From an uncultured bacterium (GTDB lineage Bacteria > Actinomycetota > Aquicultoria > SKW223), in assembly GCA_938042205.1 (NCBI GenBank), contig CALIRS010000006.1, positions 1-9,407 of the forward strand: a DNA stretch of 9,407 nucleotides, written 5' to 3'. This document shows positions 1 to 7,508 of the stretch, in pieces; within the stretch, counting starts at the first letter, position 1; each line of letters begins with the position of its first letter. The notes below the pieces were generated by a model. That model ran no database searches. It was given only the letters and a program-made list of their open reading frames with translations, and had not been told where the DNA came from. Made by a program: the position numbers and the translations under genes.

Positions 1-122
1 TAGGCAAGCTCTAAAAGTTCTTCATCAGAAAAGATTATTCCTTCCACTTTCATTCCTGCCTTGTAAGAGGTGCTCAACCTGTAAGTAAACGGTCCGATTT
101 TCTCAAGCTTCTGAGGAATCAT
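1..122 (-). CDS. rtcB: RNA-splicing ligase RtcB, N-terminal fragment (runs off left edge)
   Basis: Reading left from the ATG at 122 gives an open frame of 40 codons to the window edge. It begins MIPQKLEKIG and continues with YKAGMKVEGIIFSDEELLE. This resembles the N-terminus of RtcB ligases, where a short basic strand is followed by a segment of the type 'M-V-P-G-x-x-[YF]-A-D-E-x-L-L'. RtcB is known to join RNA 2',3'-cyclic phosphate (or 3'-phosphate) ends to 5'-OH ends using GTP and Mn2+, in tRNA splicing and RNA repair. The catalytic Cys and His residues lie outside the window. A Shine-Dalgarno-like AAAGGTGAG sits just upstream at about 127-135. The gene starts 29 bp after the archease stop. 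Archease is the known activator of RtcB, so the neighbour strongly supports the call. The fragment alone is short, so the identification rests on this N-terminal pattern plus context. Confidence 0.85.
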   Translation of the reverse strand, partial: MIPQKLEKIGPFTYRLSTSYKAGMKVEGIIFSDEELLELA

Positions 123-151
123 TTTTCTCACCTTTCCTTCCCGGCTAATCG

Positions 152-568
152 TTAGACATCAAATATAACTGTTGCCTTAAACTTTTTATTTTCTTTCTTA
201 ATTTCGAGCATATGATAAGTGGCTGCCTTTACAGCTTCTACTAACTCATGTCTACTGCTATCGTAATTTTCCCCTTTGCAGTTTGCTTTCAATTTGTTAT
301 TAGAGAGATTCACCTTGCACTCCTTTAAAAGAAAGCCTTCGGTATCAGTATAAAAAAGCAACTCATTAAGGAAATCTACCAGCAAAGTTTCGATATCATC
401 ACCATCAACTTCAAATTCGATGGATTTCTTATTTTCAACTCGACTAACATCAGTTATTAAGCTATACATACCCCGGGCAGCATGCTCAAAAATGCCTTCG
501 AGTGTTCCAGCATAAACTTCAATTCCGTAATCAGCTGTGTGGTCAATAATTTTATATCCTTCTTCCAC
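152..568 (-). CDS. Archease, RtcB ligase cofactor
   Basis: This 138-residue protein has the full archease pattern. The HTAD motif is at residues 10-13, followed by a T-L-E-x-x-F-E-x-A-A-x-G-M segment, LLVDFLNELL at about 62-71, VKAATYH near 113-119, and a C-terminal FDV with Asp137. Archease helps RtcB form its guanylated intermediate and lets it turn over repeatedly. Asp13 and Asp137 match the acidic residues known to bind a metal in archaeal and human archease. The length is normal for the family (about 135-150). The start is a GTG at 568; the SD GAGGA (573-577) overlaps the gyrA stop codon, four bases away. An ATG at 571-573 is out of frame. The gap to gyrA is 8 bp and to rtcB 29 bp, so co-transcription and coupling to gyrA translation are likely. 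Confidence 0.95.
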   Translation of the reverse strand: MEEGYKIIDHTADYGIEVYAGTLEGIFEHAARGMYSLITDVSRVENKKSIEFEVDGDDIETLLVDFLNELLFYTDTEGFLLKECKVNLSNNKLKANCKGENYDSSRHELVEAVKAATYHMLEIKKENKKFKATVIFDV

Positions 569-576
569 AGCATCCT

Positions 577-3000
577 CTAAACAATGGCAATTGCCGAAAC
601 TTTATCGCCAGGCTTAAGTGACATAATTCTGACCCCCTGAGCCTGTCTGCCAAGGGTAGATACTTCCCTGATAGAAATTCGAATCGCCTGTCCCTCTGCG
701 CTGACAACGAGTAATTCTTCGTCTTTTTTCACCCCCTTAGCTGCTGCAAGAAGACCCTTCTTTTCTGTTAGCTTAATGGCTCTAACGCCTTTACCTCCTC
801 TATTTTGTCTGGGGAACGATGTGTAGCCTGTTCTTTTCCCATACCCGTTTTCTGTAATCATAAAAAGTTTTTCGTCCGGCTCAATGACCACCATATCCAG
901 AAGTTCATCCTGTTCATTTAGCTTGATTCCTTTAACCCCGCTTGCAGCTCGACCCATTTGCCTGACCTGGTCCTCGCGAAAACGAATCGATTGTCCACCC
1001 CTGGTAAGAAGAATTATGTCATTATCCCCAGAAGTAAGTTTGACCTGCACCAGTGCGTCACCCGGACGGAGTCCTACTGCCCGTATGCCATCTCGTCTGG
1101 TGCTCGCAAATTCATTCAGTCGAGTCCTTTTTATAAGCCCCTTTCTGGTGGCAAAAATAAGGTTTAATTTCTCAGTTTCTCTATCAAAGTCGGCAACGAC
1201 TTGTGCGGCAACTATTTTTTCATTCGTTGAAAGAGGTAAAAGATTCACTATCGCTTGTCCGCGAGCAGTTCTTCCTGCTTGAGGAACATTATACGCTTTC
1301 AACCGGTAAACTTTGCCGGAGTTGCTGAAAAGTAGAAGGTTTTGATGATTCGTGCAGGTAAGAAGGTGTCGAATCCAGTCGCCTTCCTTAAGGTCGGCAG
1401 TAGTAACCCCTTTACCACCTCTTTTCTGTCCGCGATAAACGCCAAGTGGCATTCTCTTTATATAGCCACTATTTGATATAACGATGATTACATCTTCATC
1501 GGGGATAAGGTCTTCTGCTTTGATTTCTTTTTCTGAATGCCTGATGACGGTCTTTCGAGCATCTGCATACTTATCACGAAATTTAAGAATTTCCTCTTTG
1601 ATAATGCTATCTATCTTTCTAGGGTCAGCAAGCACTTCTTTCAGGTATTCAATTCTTTCCAAAAGTTCTTTGTGTTCTTCCTCAACCCTGGTCGCCTCAA
1701 GTTGAGTTAACCTTTGAAGTCTCATATCAAGTATTGCTTGCGCCTGCTCCTCGCTAAGGTTGAAATGAGATATCAGTCCTATTTTTGCTTCTGCTGGGTC
1801 CTTAGAGCCCCTGATTAACAAAATTACTTCATCAAGATTGGCCAGAGCAATAAGCAGGCCTTCAAGGATGTGCGCTCTTTTCTGAGCTTTCTCTAACTCA
1901 AACTGAGATCTCCTTGTGATAACCGTTCTCTGATGCTCGAGGTAATGGGTAAGGAGCTCCTTGAGGTTAAGGATTCTCGGTACACCGTCCACAAGGGCAA
2001 GCATAATTACGCCAAAAGTAGTTTGAAGCTGTGTATGTTTATAAAGCTTATTTAGAACTACCTGCGGGACAGCTCCTTTTTTGAGTTCAATCACTAAACG
2101 CATCCCTTCGCGGTCAGATTCGTCTCTAAGGTCAGATATCTCTGTAATCTTTTTATCCCGTACAAGCTCTGCTATCTTCTCAATTATCTTTGTTTTACTG
2201 ACCTGAAAAGGAATTTCCTTTACAACTACAGCTTCTCTTCCCCCGGAAATCTCTTCTATTTCTGCCTTAGCCCTTAAAGTTATACTTCCCCTCCCGGTTT
2301 CATAAGCTTGTTTAATACCTTTCTTGCCGATTATAATTCCGCCAGTCGGAAAATCAGGACCTTTTCTCGACTTCATTAGTTGCGGGATAGTTGCCTCTGG
2401 TTCATCAATTAAGGTAACAACGGCATCTATTGTTTCTTTTAAATTATGTGGGGGGATGTTTGTCGACATTCCAACCGCAATTCCACTCGATCCATTGACA
2501 AGAAGCTGAGGAATCCTTGCAGGTAAAACTAAGGGTTCAGCGAGAGTATCATCGAAATTAGGGATAAAGTCAACTGTGTTCTTGTCAATATCTGCCAACA
2601 TTTCCATGGCTATCGGCGCCAATCGCGCTTCTGTGTAACGCATTGCCGCCGGAGCGTCACCATCGATAGAACCAAAATTCCCGTGCCCATCTATAAGAGG
2701 CATTCTGAAAGAAAAGTCCTGCGCCATTCTCACCAATGTTTCATAAACTGCTGTATCACCATGAGGGTGGTATTTACCGAGAACTTCTCCGACAATTCTG
2801 GCGCATTTTTTGTAAGGTCGGTTTGGAAACATCCCCATATCGTACATGGCATAAAGTATTCTTCTATGCACTGGCTTTAGTCCGTCCCTCACATCAGGCA
2901 ATGCTCTTCCAACAATTACACTCATAGCATAATCGATGTAAGAACGTTTCATTTCTTCTTCTATTTCAGTTTGAAAAAGTTGTCTGGCAATACGTCCCAC
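577..3000 (-). CDS. gyrA: DNA gyrase subunit A
   Basis: The protein has 807 residues. The N-terminal breakage-reunion domain contains AAMRYTEARL with the catalytic Tyr122 that attaches to DNA. The quinolone-determining segment HPHGDTAVYET has Thr83 and Glu87 at the Escherichia coli Ser83 and Asp87 positions. A long helical (coiled-coil) arm spans roughly 350-490. The C-terminal beta-pinwheel (about 500-807) carries the GyrA box QKRGGKG at 525-531, which marks it as gyrase rather than topoisomerase IV. A related QNRGGKG occurs at 732-738. There is no acidic C-terminal tail. With GyrB it forms the A2B2 enzyme that introduces negative supercoils using ATP. The start is GTG at 3000, preceded by a near-perfect SD AAGGAGGT (3007-3014) six bases away and by an in-frame TAA. 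It begins 40 bp after gyrB ends. The stop is TAG. Confidence 0.98.
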   Translation of the reverse strand: MGRIARQLFQTEIEEEMKRSYIDYAMSVIVGRALPDVRDGLKPVHRRILYAMYDMGMFPNRPYKKCARIVGEVLGKYHPHGDTAVYETLVRMAQDFSFRMPLIDGHGNFGSIDGDAPAAMRYTEARLAPIAMEMLADIDKNTVDFIPNFDDTLAEPLVLPARIPQLLVNGSSGIAVGMSTNIPPHNLKETIDAVVTLIDEPEATIPQLMKSRKGPDFPTGGIIIGKKGIKQAYETGRGSITLRAKAEIEEISGGREAVVVKEIPFQVSKTKIIEKIAELVRDKKITEISDLRDESDREGMRLVIELKKGAVPQVVLNKLYKHTQLQTTFGVIMLALVDGVPRILNLKELLTHYLEHQRTVITRRSQFELEKAQKRAHILEGLLIALANLDEVILLIRGSKDPAEAKIGLISHFNLSEEQAQAILDMRLQRLTQLEATRVEEEHKELLERIEYLKEVLADPRKIDSIIKEEILKFRDKYADARKTVIRHSEKEIKAEDLIPDEDVIIVISNSGYIKRMPLGVYRGQKRGGKGVTTADLKEGDWIRHLLTCTNHQNLLLFSNSGKVYRLKAYNVPQAGRTARGQAIVNLLPLSTNEKIVAAQVVADFDRETEKLNLIFATRKGLIKRTRLNEFASTRRDGIRAVGLRPGDALVQVKLTSGDNDIILLTRGGQSIRFREDQVRQMGRAASGVKGIKLNEQDELLDMVVIEPDEKLFMITENGYGKRTGYTSFPRQNRGGKGVRAIKLTEKKGLLAAAKGVKKDEELLVVSAEGQAIRISIREVSTLGRQAQGVRIMSLKPGDKVSAIAIV

Positions 3001-3040
3001 TTACAAACCTCCTTGAAGTTGCTTAATCTGAGTTATGGGC

Positions 3041-4945
3041 TTATATATCCAGGAATCTAACTTCTCGAGCGTATTTCTCAATAAATTCTCGACGTGGCTC
3101 AACTTTTGTTCCCATCAGGGTGGAAAATATTTCATCAGCCCTAATGGCATCTTCGATAGTTACTTGAACGAGTGTTCTTGTCTCAGGATTCATAGTAGTT
3201 TCCCAGAGTTGTTTCGGATTCATTTCCCCAAGACCTTTATATCTCTGGATTGTGTACTTTTTTTCACTAATGCTATTTAAAATCTCTTTTAGCTGCTCCT
3301 CCGTATATGCATATCTATCCTTCCCATCAACGGTGATCCTGTAGAGTGGCGGTTGTGCAATATAGACATAACCTTTCTCTACAAGCTCCTGGGCAAACCG
3401 ATAAAGAAACGTAAGAATCAAGGTTCTAATGTGCGCACCGTCAACATCTGCGTCACTCATAATTATTATCTTTCCATACCTGACATTTTCGATATCAAAA
3501 TCTTCGTCAATTCCAGTGCCAACTGCTGTGATAATTGCCTGAATTTCCTCGCTTGAAAGTACTTTATTAATTCGAGCTTTCTCTACATTCAATATTTTTC
3601 CTTTTAATGGCAGGATAGCCTGAAACTGTCTATTTCTCGCTTGCTTAGCGCTACCTCCAGCAGAATCTCCTTCCACAATAAAGATCTCGGCTTCAGAAGC
3701 ATCTTTGCTAACGCAATCAGCCAGTTTCCCAGGAAGTGAGGTGTTTTCAAGAAGTCCTTTCCTTCTGACCAGCTCTCTAGCTTTTCTGGCTGCTTGCCTG
3801 GCATGTGCAGCATTGATAATTTTTGTAACTATCAACCTGGCATCTGATGGATTTTCTTCAAGAAATTCATTTAACTTTTGAAAAACAACAGTCTCGGTAA
3901 ATGAGCGAACCTCGGTATTGCCAAGTTTCATTTTGGTTTGACCTTCGAACTGTGGATTTTTCATCTTTACGCTGATAATAGCGGTAAGTCCTTCTCTCAC
4001 ATCTTCGCCACTTACATTTTCATCTTTTTCTTTCAAAAAGCCTTTCTTGCGAGCATAGTCGTTTATAGATCGGGTTAAAGCGGATTTGAACCCCGAGAGA
4101 TGTGTACCGCCCTCCTGAGTGTTTATATTATTTACAAAAGTGAATATAGATTCGTTATATCCCTCGTTGTATTGCATTGCCACTTCAAGCACTGTGTCAT
4201 CTCTGTTTTTCGCCTCAAAATATATGATATTCTGGTGCAGGGGTTCTTTTGCCTCATTGATGTGCTTAACAAAATCAATGATACCCCCTTCAAAGCAATA
4301 TTCCTCCACATAAGGAGGTCTTTCACGTTCATCAATGAGCTTTATTCGAAGCCCTTTCATCAGAAAGGCAGTCTCCTTAATTCTTTGAGCAATAACATCA
4401 CGATTGACGCTAATAGTTTCCATAATCTTGCCATCAGGTTTAAAGGTAACCTTTGTTCCGCGTTTGTTTGTCTCTCCAAGTATCTCGAGTTCAGTTTTAG
4501 GTTCTCCTCTTTCAAACTCCTGACGATAAATCTTTCCGTCTCTGTATACTTCAACAATAAGCCATTCAGATAGAGCGTTTACTACAGATACGCCAACTCC
4601 ATGCAATCCTCCAGCAACTTTGTAACCGTCTCCCCCAAACTTTCCTCCTGCGTGAAGCCTGGTAAGTACCAGAGTAACTGCTGGCTGGCCATAGTTTTCA
4701 ATAATATCCACCGGTATACCTCTTCCATCGTCAATTACTGTAATTGATTGGTCTTCATGAAGGATAATTTCAACATTAAAGCAAGCGCCAGCCAGCGCCT
4801 CATCTATTGCGTTATCAACTACTTCATAAACAAGGTGGTGAAGCCCTCGGGGTCCTGTCGATCCTATATACATGCTGGGGCGCTTTCGAACAGCTTCTAA
4901 CCCTTCAAGTACTGTAATGTCTTTAGCTGTGTATTCTGCGGTCAT
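3041..4945 (-). CDS. gyrB: DNA gyrase subunit B
   Basis: The protein has 634 residues, the compact form without the roughly 165-residue insertion of proteobacterial GyrB. The GHKL ATPase domain shows EVVDNAIDEA (41-50, with Glu41 as the expected catalytic base and Asn45 for Mg), DDGRGIP (72-78) and GGLHGVG (112-118). The transducer domain follows. The TOPRIM domain shows EGDSAGGSA (425-433) and DADVDGAHI (498-506), whose acidic residues bind Mg2+ for DNA cleavage. The tail has QPPLY (531-535) and RYKGLGEMNP (568-577). It supplies ATP hydrolysis and the metal site of gyrase. The ATG at 4945 follows a strong SD AAAGGAGG (4950-4957) with four bases between. A promoter sits about 25 bp further upstream, so gyrB appears to head its own transcription unit with gyrA, archease and rtcB behind it. 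Confidence 0.98.
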   Translation of the reverse strand: MTAEYTAKDITVLEGLEAVRKRPSMYIGSTGPRGLHHLVYEVVDNAIDEALAGACFNVEIILHEDQSITVIDDGRGIPVDIIENYGQPAVTLVLTRLHAGGKFGGDGYKVAGGLHGVGVSVVNALSEWLIVEVYRDGKIYRQEFERGEPKTELEILGETNKRGTKVTFKPDGKIMETISVNRDVIAQRIKETAFLMKGLRIKLIDERERPPYVEEYCFEGGIIDFVKHINEAKEPLHQNIIYFEAKNRDDTVLEVAMQYNEGYNESIFTFVNNINTQEGGTHLSGFKSALTRSINDYARKKGFLKEKDENVSGEDVREGLTAIISVKMKNPQFEGQTKMKLGNTEVRSFTETVVFQKLNEFLEENPSDARLIVTKIINAAHARQAARKARELVRRKGLLENTSLPGKLADCVSKDASEAEIFIVEGDSAGGSAKQARNRQFQAILPLKGKILNVEKARINKVLSSEEIQAIITAVGTGIDEDFDIENVRYGKIIIMSDADVDGAHIRTLILTFLYRFAQELVEKGYVYIAQPPLYRITVDGKDRYAYTEEQLKEILNSISEKKYTIQRYKGLGEMNPKQLWETTMNPETRTLVQVTIEDAIRADEIFSTLMGTKVEPRREFIEKYAREVRFLDI

Positions 4946-4969
4946 TTATCCTCCTTTCCAGATGCTTAA

Positions 4970-4998
4970 ATTATACCACAAAACAACATATAAAACTC
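4970..4998 (-). promoter_or_regulatory. Candidate gyrB promoter (extended -10)
   Basis: Read on the minus strand, a perfect TATAAT lies at 4970-4975 and is preceded by TGG, giving an extended -10 (TGn-TATAAT). With a 17-bp spacer the -35 would be GAGTTT at 4993-4998, a poor match, which an extended -10 can offset. The expected RNA start is near 4963, giving a leader of under 20 nt that carries the gyrB SD. The DUF721 gene ends 34 bp upstream. Sigma-70-type recognition is assumed; no start site has been mapped. Confidence 0.7.
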
Positions 4999-5002
4999 AT
5001 TT

Positions 5003-5017
5003 TTACCTGCGCAAATG
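5003..5017 (-). promoter_or_regulatory. 15-bp element upstream of gyrB, shared with dnaA region (copy 1)
   Basis: Read toward gyrB the sequence is CATTTGCGCAGGTAA. A copy with one difference, CATTTTCGCAGGTAA, lies upstream of dnaA at 9231-9245 in the same orientation relative to its gene. Here the element sits just upstream of the predicted -35, about 27 bp from the -10 hexamer, a usual place for an activator site. This copy also contains a small CGCA-TT-TGCG palindrome (5011-5020). What binds it is unknown; a shared regulator of replication genes is only an inference. Confidence 0.4.
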
Positions 5018-5031
5018 CGTTTCCCATTAGA

Positions 5032-5331
5032 TTAAATGATCCTTATGTCTCTTACTTGCAGGTTGGTCAAGTTTTCATTGATTTTGTCAAGAACTAATCG
5101 CTTTTGCATAAAAAGCTCTTGTGCAATAGCGCCATGAGTCACTTTTACAAAAAGTGTATTCCCCTCCAATTTTTCAGCTTCACACTTTCCCTTCAGGCTC
5201 TCGGGAACGCAGCAGTTAAAGGCATGTATTGCTGCAAGTTCATAAAGCCCCTGCCTGATGAGAGTCTTTAATATGAGGCCACCGATATCATTGAAATTAC
5301 TCTCAACCTTTTTTCCTTCCCTTTTCGCCAC
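5032..5331 (-). CDS. DUF721 / DciA-like protein
   Basis: From the GTG at 5331 this gives a 99-residue protein starting (M)AKREGKKVESNF. The segment IGGLILKTLIRQGLYE matches the amphipathic N-terminal helix of DUF721. It is followed by a beta-rich core (LEGNTLFVKVTHGAIAQEL) and the ending KINENLTNLQVRDIRII, the usual DUF721 layout. The otherwise common Trp of the central helix is replaced, with Phe in the segment AIHAFNCCVPESL. DUF721 includes DciA, the ancestral loader of the replicative helicase DnaB; a gene of this family sits between recF and gyrB in Actinobacteria (Rv0004 in Mycobacterium tuberculosis). The frame stays open further up to 5451 but overlaps recF there, so that part is probably not translated. 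The start is uncertain: the GTG lacks a clear SD, and an SD-like AAAAGGA at 5364-5370 points to a start nearer the recF stop. Helicase loading is inferred from family and context. Confidence 0.8.
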   Translation of the reverse strand: MAKREGKKVESNFNDIGGLILKTLIRQGLYELAAIHAFNCCVPESLKGKCEAEKLEGNTLFVKVTHGAIAQELFMQKRLVLDKINENLTNLQVRDIRII

Positions 5332-5347
5332 AGATAAAATACTAACA

Positions 5348-6412
5348 TCAATGTATGACGCTATCCTTTTCCGCTTTGAAGACTTCCAAGTAAACACAGT
5401 TATCAACCGCTTTTTCAGTGGTAGTTGCAATGGTATAAATCCCTTTGTCAATTAAATAATTCATAATACTTTGTCTTCTCTTACAAACGAGCTCGGAAAA
5501 TAAGTCATCAGCGAGGAAGCCCACGTTCTTCTGGCATACCCTCTGAAGATACTCTCTCTGTGAGAGCTTTAAAGCAAGTGAGATTATCTTTCTCTCTCCA
5601 TACGAAGAAGCATTTCTTGCTTGTCTTTCATCAAAGATTATTTCAACAGGATCTCTGTGTGGTCCTGTTGAAGTCACTCCCTCTTTTCTATCTGTTTCAC
5701 GTGAAACATATAGCATCTCAATTAGCGATTCCTCAATTTCTTCACTCCTTAAAGCTTTTGGAAAATAACTTATAGATGATTTTTGTTCAATAAGTTCAAA
5801 AGCAATTTTTGAGAAAATTTCATTTAAAATCGCTACTTCTGCCATTCTCTTCTTGATAATTCTGGTTCCGGCAGATGCTATCTGCTGGTCATACACATCT
5901 ATTTCGCGGTCATCAGCATTTTTTCTCAATGCAATGTTCCTCTGTTTTACCGCTTGCCTGTAAATATTTAAAACATTTCTGTAGCTTGAATAAGCCATTG
6001 AAATTGTTTCATCGAGGTACCTGCGTCTTTCTTCTGAAGAGCCAAGTGTAAGAAGAATATCTTGGGGGAAGAACCATGAAAAACTGGTTAAGTCTCTTAT
6101 AGAAATGCTGTCCTTCTTTTTTTTATCTAAAAAGATCTCCCGATGAGTTCCTTTCACCTCGACTTTAATCTCATGGTCAGTGTTTTCATCTACCCAGTTA
6201 AGGAGTAAAAAAGCCTCCGTTTCCCCTTTCCTGATAAAAGTGGAAGCCCTTGCTCCATATAAAAACCCGTAACCCGCAAGTAGTATGCTCTCAAGAATTG
6301 TGGTCTTTCCGGATCCGTTATCTCCAACAATAAGGACAGGTGTCTCCAGAGGAAAATCCACTCTCTTCTCTTTAAAACACCTTACATTTTTCAGAAACAG
6401 ATCGTAAACCAT
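5348..6412 (-). CDS. recF: DNA replication and repair protein RecF
   Basis: The protein has 354 residues, normal for RecF (about 360-370). It is an SMC/Rad50-like ABC ATPase that binds gapped DNA and helps RecO and RecR load RecA. The Walker A is GDNGSGKTT (30-38, Lys36). FPQDILLTLGSSEERRRYLD (115-134) is the family pattern of F-x-P-x-D followed by a G-S-x-x-x-R-R stretch. TGPHRD is at 249-254. The signature region is SYGERK (270-275), and Walker B plus D-loop is FLADDLFSELV (299-309). The last two differ from the common forms (S-x-G-Q-x-R and LLLDD-SELD) but keep the two Asp residues. The ATG at 6412 begins 4 bp after the dnaN stop with no strong SD, so translation is probably coupled to dnaN. 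It ends with TGA inside the sequence TGATG. Confidence 0.97.
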   Translation of the reverse strand: MVYDLFLKNVRCFKEKRVDFPLETPVLIVGDNGSGKTTILESILLAGYGFLYGARASTFIRKGETEAFLLLNWVDENTDHEIKVEVKGTHREIFLDKKKKDSISIRDLTSFSWFFPQDILLTLGSSEERRRYLDETISMAYSSYRNVLNIYRQAVKQRNIALRKNADDREIDVYDQQIASAGTRIIKKRMAEVAILNEIFSKIAFELIEQKSSISYFPKALRSEEIEESLIEMLYVSRETDRKEGVTSTGPHRDPVEIIFDERQARNASSYGERKIISLALKLSQREYLQRVCQKNVGFLADDLFSELVCKRRQSIMNYLIDKGIYTIATTTEKAVDNCVYLEVFKAEKDSVIH

Positions 6413-6416
6413 AAGA

Positions 6417-7508
6417 CTATTCAGGAGTTCTGACAGGCATTAGCAGGTAAGAAAATACCTCTTCCTGAAGAGGTCTGATTACAGCTGGTTTTAAACCGTC
6501 CTGAAGCTCTATTTTTATCTTCTCCGATGATATGCTCTGGATACCATCCATAAGATATAAATAATTGAAAGCTACTTCAAGATTACCGTTAGCCTCCGCC
6601 TCTATAACCTCTTCAGCTTCTCCGAGATCTATGTTTTGACATCTAATTTTTACTTCATCATTTGATATAAAAAGTCTAACTGGATTTTCCTGGACTATAG
6701 GAGATAGTCTTTTGAGAGCATCTCTAAATTCTCCCGTACCAAGCACGACGTTTACAAAAGACTCGTCTGGGAAAAGCTGTTTAAAAGCTGGAAACTGACC
6801 TTCTATTAGCCTTGAAAAGAAAATCCAGTTTCTCTGTACCGAGACTATCTGGTTCTCAGTTACAATTATTTCAAGTTCCCCTTCTTCAACCATCTTCGAT
6901 AGTTCTTCAAGAGACCTTGAGGGAACAAGAACCTCAATATCCGAAGAAGATTCAATGACAGGTATGTTTGTAACAGCAAGTCTATAGCTATCAGTTGCGG
7001 CAAAAGTCAGGTTATTCTTCCCTCCCTCTATATGAACTCCTGTAAGCGTTACCCTGGTCTCATCTTTTGAGGTTGACTTAGAAACCTTTTTTATTGCTTC
7101 TTTAAAGTCTTCTCCAGAAACTTTTATCATTTTGCCTTCTGGTATTCCTTTTCCCTGAGGAAATTCTTCTGGTGGAAAAGTTTTCAACTTGTATCTTGAC
7201 TTTTCTTTCGATATTGAAATCTCTGTTCCTGAAGTATCAAGCTGAATTTCCACCTGTCCGTCTCTTAAATTTTTTATTATTTCTGAAAAAGCTTTTGCTG
7301 GAACCACAGCTTCCCCTTCTTCTTTTACCTTTACCGGAATAGACGACTCTACAGTTAGTTCAAGATCAGTTCCTTTAAGAGTAAGCTTTTCGCCTGATGC
7401 TTTAAGATATATACCAGTAAGAACTGGGAGAGTAGTTCTTACTGAAACCGCTCTTAGAACATATTTTACTGCCTCATCTACGTCAGAAATAACTGCTTTT
7501 ATCCACAT
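6417..7508 (-). CDS. dnaN: DNA polymerase III beta subunit (sliding clamp)
   Basis: This 363-residue protein (Escherichia coli DnaN has 366) has the three repeated clamp domains. Marks include RTTLPVLTGIYLKASGEKLTLKGTDLE near 24-50, the second-domain pattern EEFPQGKGIPEG with a later TLTGVHIE and FAATDSYRLA, and the C-terminal end YLLMPVR, which forms part of the peptide-binding pocket. It forms a dimeric ring around DNA that tethers polymerase III and recruits repair proteins. The ATG at 7508 has a good SD GGAGGG (7514-7519) five bases upstream. The first codons, ATG TGG ATA A, contain a perfect DnaA box on the opposite strand. It lies 191 bp after dnaA, and recF follows after 4 bp, so dnaN probably heads a dnaN-recF-DUF721 unit from a promoter near 7600-7627, with some read-through from dnaA possible. 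Confidence 0.98.
   Translation of the reverse strand: MWIKAVISDVDEAVKYVLRAVSVRTTLPVLTGIYLKASGEKLTLKGTDLELTVESSIPVKVKEEGEAVVPAKAFSEIIKNLRDGQVEIQLDTSGTEISISKEKSRYKLKTFPPEEFPQGKGIPEGKMIKVSGEDFKEAIKKVSKSTSKDETRVTLTGVHIEGGKNNLTFAATDSYRLAVTNIPVIESSSDIEVLVPSRSLEELSKMVEEGELEIIVTENQIVSVQRNWIFFSRLIEGQFPAFKQLFPDESFVNVVLGTGEFRDALKRLSPIVQENPVRLFISNDEVKIRCQNIDLGEAEEVIEAEANGNLEVAFNYLYLMDGIQSISSEKIKIELQDGLKPAVIRPLQEEVFSYLLMPVRTPE
7499..7507 (+). promoter_or_regulatory. Perfect DnaA box overlapping the dnaN start codon
   Basis: The nine bases are TTATCCACA, exactly the high-affinity consensus DnaA box. They cover two bases of the dnaN ATG and the next two codons plus one base (read on the dnaN strand as TGTGGATAA). 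The DnaA protein encoded next door keeps the DNA-binding residues expected for this box: Arg384, the PRQ motif and the GRDHTT signature. Bound DnaA here would cover the dnaN start next to the SD, and would sit at the edge of the AT-rich spacer. Roles in origin opening or in control of dnaN are inferred. Confidence 0.7.

Noticed and set aside
3943..3960. DnaA-box-like TGTGGATTT inside gyrB
   Set aside because: It matches only 7 of 9 positions and lies in conserved coding sequence, so chance is the simplest explanation.
4100..4573. 157-codon plus-strand open frame opposite gyrB
   Set aside because: It lies wholly antisense to a strongly conserved gyrB segment, has no SD and no recognisable domain; it is a shadow frame.
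5332..5451. N-terminal extension of the DUF721 frame to an ATG at 5451
   Set aside because: It overlaps the last 104 bases of recF, whose C-terminus is well supported, and the added 40 residues do not resemble DUF721; the protein core begins after about 5331.
1340..6450. Further GCAGGTAA matches to the 15-bp element (near 1352, 2519 and 6442)
   Set aside because: They share only about 8 bases, are inside coding sequence and lack the CATTTNC half of the element.
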